DNA of 5,063 nt. It comes from Gemmatimonadaceae bacterium. GTDB lineage: Bacteria > Gemmatimonadota > Gemmatimonadetes > Gemmatimonadales > Gemmatimonadaceae. The notes under the pieces were generated by a model that worked only from the letters and a program-made list of their open reading frames with translations, was not told the origin of the DNA and ran no database searches. The DNA is taken from assembly GCA_013361745.1 (NCBI GenBank), contig JABFXM010000119.1, forward strand, positions 1 to 5,063, in the 5' to 3' direction. Position numbers and translations under genes: made by a program. This document shows positions 4,369 through 5,063 of the stretch, in pieces; the first letter of the stretch is position 1, and each line of letters opens with the position of its first letter.

Positions 4369-5063
4369 CGCAGGGGTCAGGGGCCGGAACCCAGGGGTCA
4401 GGGGTCGGGGGTCAGGGGTCGGCGGAACATGATTCGGTGACGCGGCGGAGCACGCTGAAGGTGCTCGGGCTGGCGCCGTTGGCGGCGGCGTTGGGGTGGA
4501 CGAATGGGGGGATCGAGCGGGCGACGTCGTACGTCGCGGGGCTCGGCGAGAGCGCGGAGGCGGCGCCTGCCTCGAAGTTCTTCACGGCGCACGAGTGGCC
4601 GACGGTGCGGATGCTGGCGGACTACATCATCCCGCGCGACAAGCGGTCGGGAAGCGCGACGGAGGCGAAGGCGCCTGAGTTCATCGACTTCATGATGATG
4701 GACGAGACGACGTCGGAGTCGAGCCGCGTGGGGATGCGCGGCGGGCTCGCGTGGCTCGACACGGAGTCGCGCACGCGGTTCGGCAAGCGCTTCATCGCCG
4801 CGAGCGACGCGCAGCGGCGGCAGATCCTCGACGACATCGCCTGGCCGAAGAAGGCGCGCCCCGAGATGAGCGTGGGCGTCGCGTTCTTCAACCGCTTCCG
4901 CGACGCCGTGGCATCGGCATTCTTCTCGAGCGCTATGGGATGGAAGGACCTGCAGTACATCGGCAACACCTTCAACCCGAACTGGAACGGCTGCCCGAAA
5001 CGGGCGCTCGACAAGCTCGGCGTCAGCTACGAGGAGTTCGACGCGAGCCTCGCCGCGCACCGC
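4365..5063 (+). CDS. Gluconate 2-dehydrogenase subunit 3 family protein, Tat-exported (3' end cut)
   Basis: The frame is open from the ATG at 4365 to the window end (233 codons, no stop), so the C-terminus is missing, probably by few residues given family lengths of about 200-250. It encodes the small subunit that partners GMC dehydrogenases and carries them through the Tat system. Residues 3-23 are a Gly/Gln/Ser-rich tail from a DNA repeat. The Tat motif follows as TRRSTLK (Arg27-Arg28), with a core GLAPLAAALG. The mature domain starts near KFFTAHEWPTVRMLADYIIP, and later shows family-like FGKRF, FFSSAMGWKDLQYIGN and NWNGCP segments. No haem-binding CXXCH is seen, so the electron acceptor, usually a cytochrome c, lies elsewhere. 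The start is uncertain: ATG 4365 overlaps the GMC stop, while GTG 4437 would begin two residues before the twin arginines and leave the repeat untranslated. Confidence 0.85.
   Translation, partial: MTQGSGAGTQGSGVGGQGSAEHDSVTRRSTLKVLGLAPLAAALGWTNGGIERATSYVAGLGESAEAAPASKFFTAHEWPTVRMLADYIIPRDKRSGSATEAKAPEFIDFMMMDETTSESSRVGMRGGLAWLDTESRTRFGKRFIAASDAQRRQILDDIAWPKKARPEMSVGVAFFNRFRDAVASAFFSSAMGWKDLQYIGNTFNPNWNGCPKRALDKLGVSYEEFDASLAAHR
4371..4426 (+). repeat. Heptamer tandem repeat (CAGGGGT-like), eight phased units
   Basis: Reading in 7-base steps from 4371 gives CAGGGGT, CAGGGGC, CGGAACC, CAGGGGT, CAGGGGT, CGGGGGT, CAGGGGT and CGGCGGA. Four units are identical, two differ by one base and two are diverged, all in the same phase. 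Three units make 21 bases, so the encoded peptide repeats every seven residues (QGSGAGT, QGSGVGG, QGSAEHD). The tract lies in the first codons of the small-subunit gene if the ATG at 4365 is used, or in its leader if translation starts at the GTG at 4437. Confidence 0.85.

Noticed and set aside
4371..4426. CRISPR array or insertion-sequence end
   Set aside because: The units are 7 bases with no spacers, and there are no terminal inverted repeats or target duplications. It is a simple tandem repeat.
4398..5060. A 220-codon open frame on the - strand opposite the small-subunit gene
   Set aside because: Arg- and Leu-rich without motifs, and it opposes a frame that has a Tat signal and subunit 3 family features and continues past the window.

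Overview
The window is GC-rich (about two thirds or more by eye; not computed). It carries five genes, all on the + strand, in the order YCII-related protein, Tat-exported GH1 beta-glucosidase, VOC-fold protein, GMC-type FAD dehydrogenase, and a Tat-exported small subunit of the gluconate 2-dehydrogenase subunit 3 family. The last gene is cut by the window end. The mix suggests a soil- or sediment-type heterotroph of a high-GC phylum. Gemmatimonadota or a similar lineage is my best guess, supported weakly by the paired GMC/subunit-3 genes with Tat export, the G-rich short repeats at a gene junction, and two TAnnTTnG promoter-like motifs of the kind known from the FCB group. None of this fixes the taxonomy.

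Layout. Positions 1-75 hold the probable tail of an unseen gene and the leader of the first CDS. The YCII gene (76-417) is followed by a 167-base gap with a strong GC hairpin (456-480), a promoter-like motif (531-539) and a good ribosome binding site for the GH1 gene (585-2048). A second hairpin overlaps the GH1 stop codon, and the VOC gene (2097-2549) starts 48 bases further on. A 123-base gap then holds a pyrimidine tract, a second promoter-like motif inside an imperfect palindrome, and the ribosome binding site of the GMC gene (2674-4368, GTG start). The small-subunit gene (4365 onward) overlaps the GMC stop by four bases (ATGA). Its first codons are built from a 7-base G-rich tandem repeat.

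How the genes fit together. The GMC protein has FAD-binding and catalytic motifs and a four-cysteine cluster but no signal peptide. Its partner has a twin-arginine signal. This matches bacterial FAD-dependent sugar dehydrogenases, in which the small subunit carries the folded catalytic subunit through the Tat pathway and electrons pass to a cytochrome c. The GH1 enzyme also has a Tat signal, so glycoside hydrolysis and sugar (or glycoside) oxidation may occur together outside the cytoplasmic membrane. That link is inferred from gene order. The YCII and VOC proteins have no assignable substrate and may be unrelated neighbours.

The most unusual signal is the heptamer repeat at 4371-4426. Its unit is not a multiple of three, and both alternative reading frames close within a few bases of its end. 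One of these stop codons overlaps a possible restart GTG placed just before the Tat motif.
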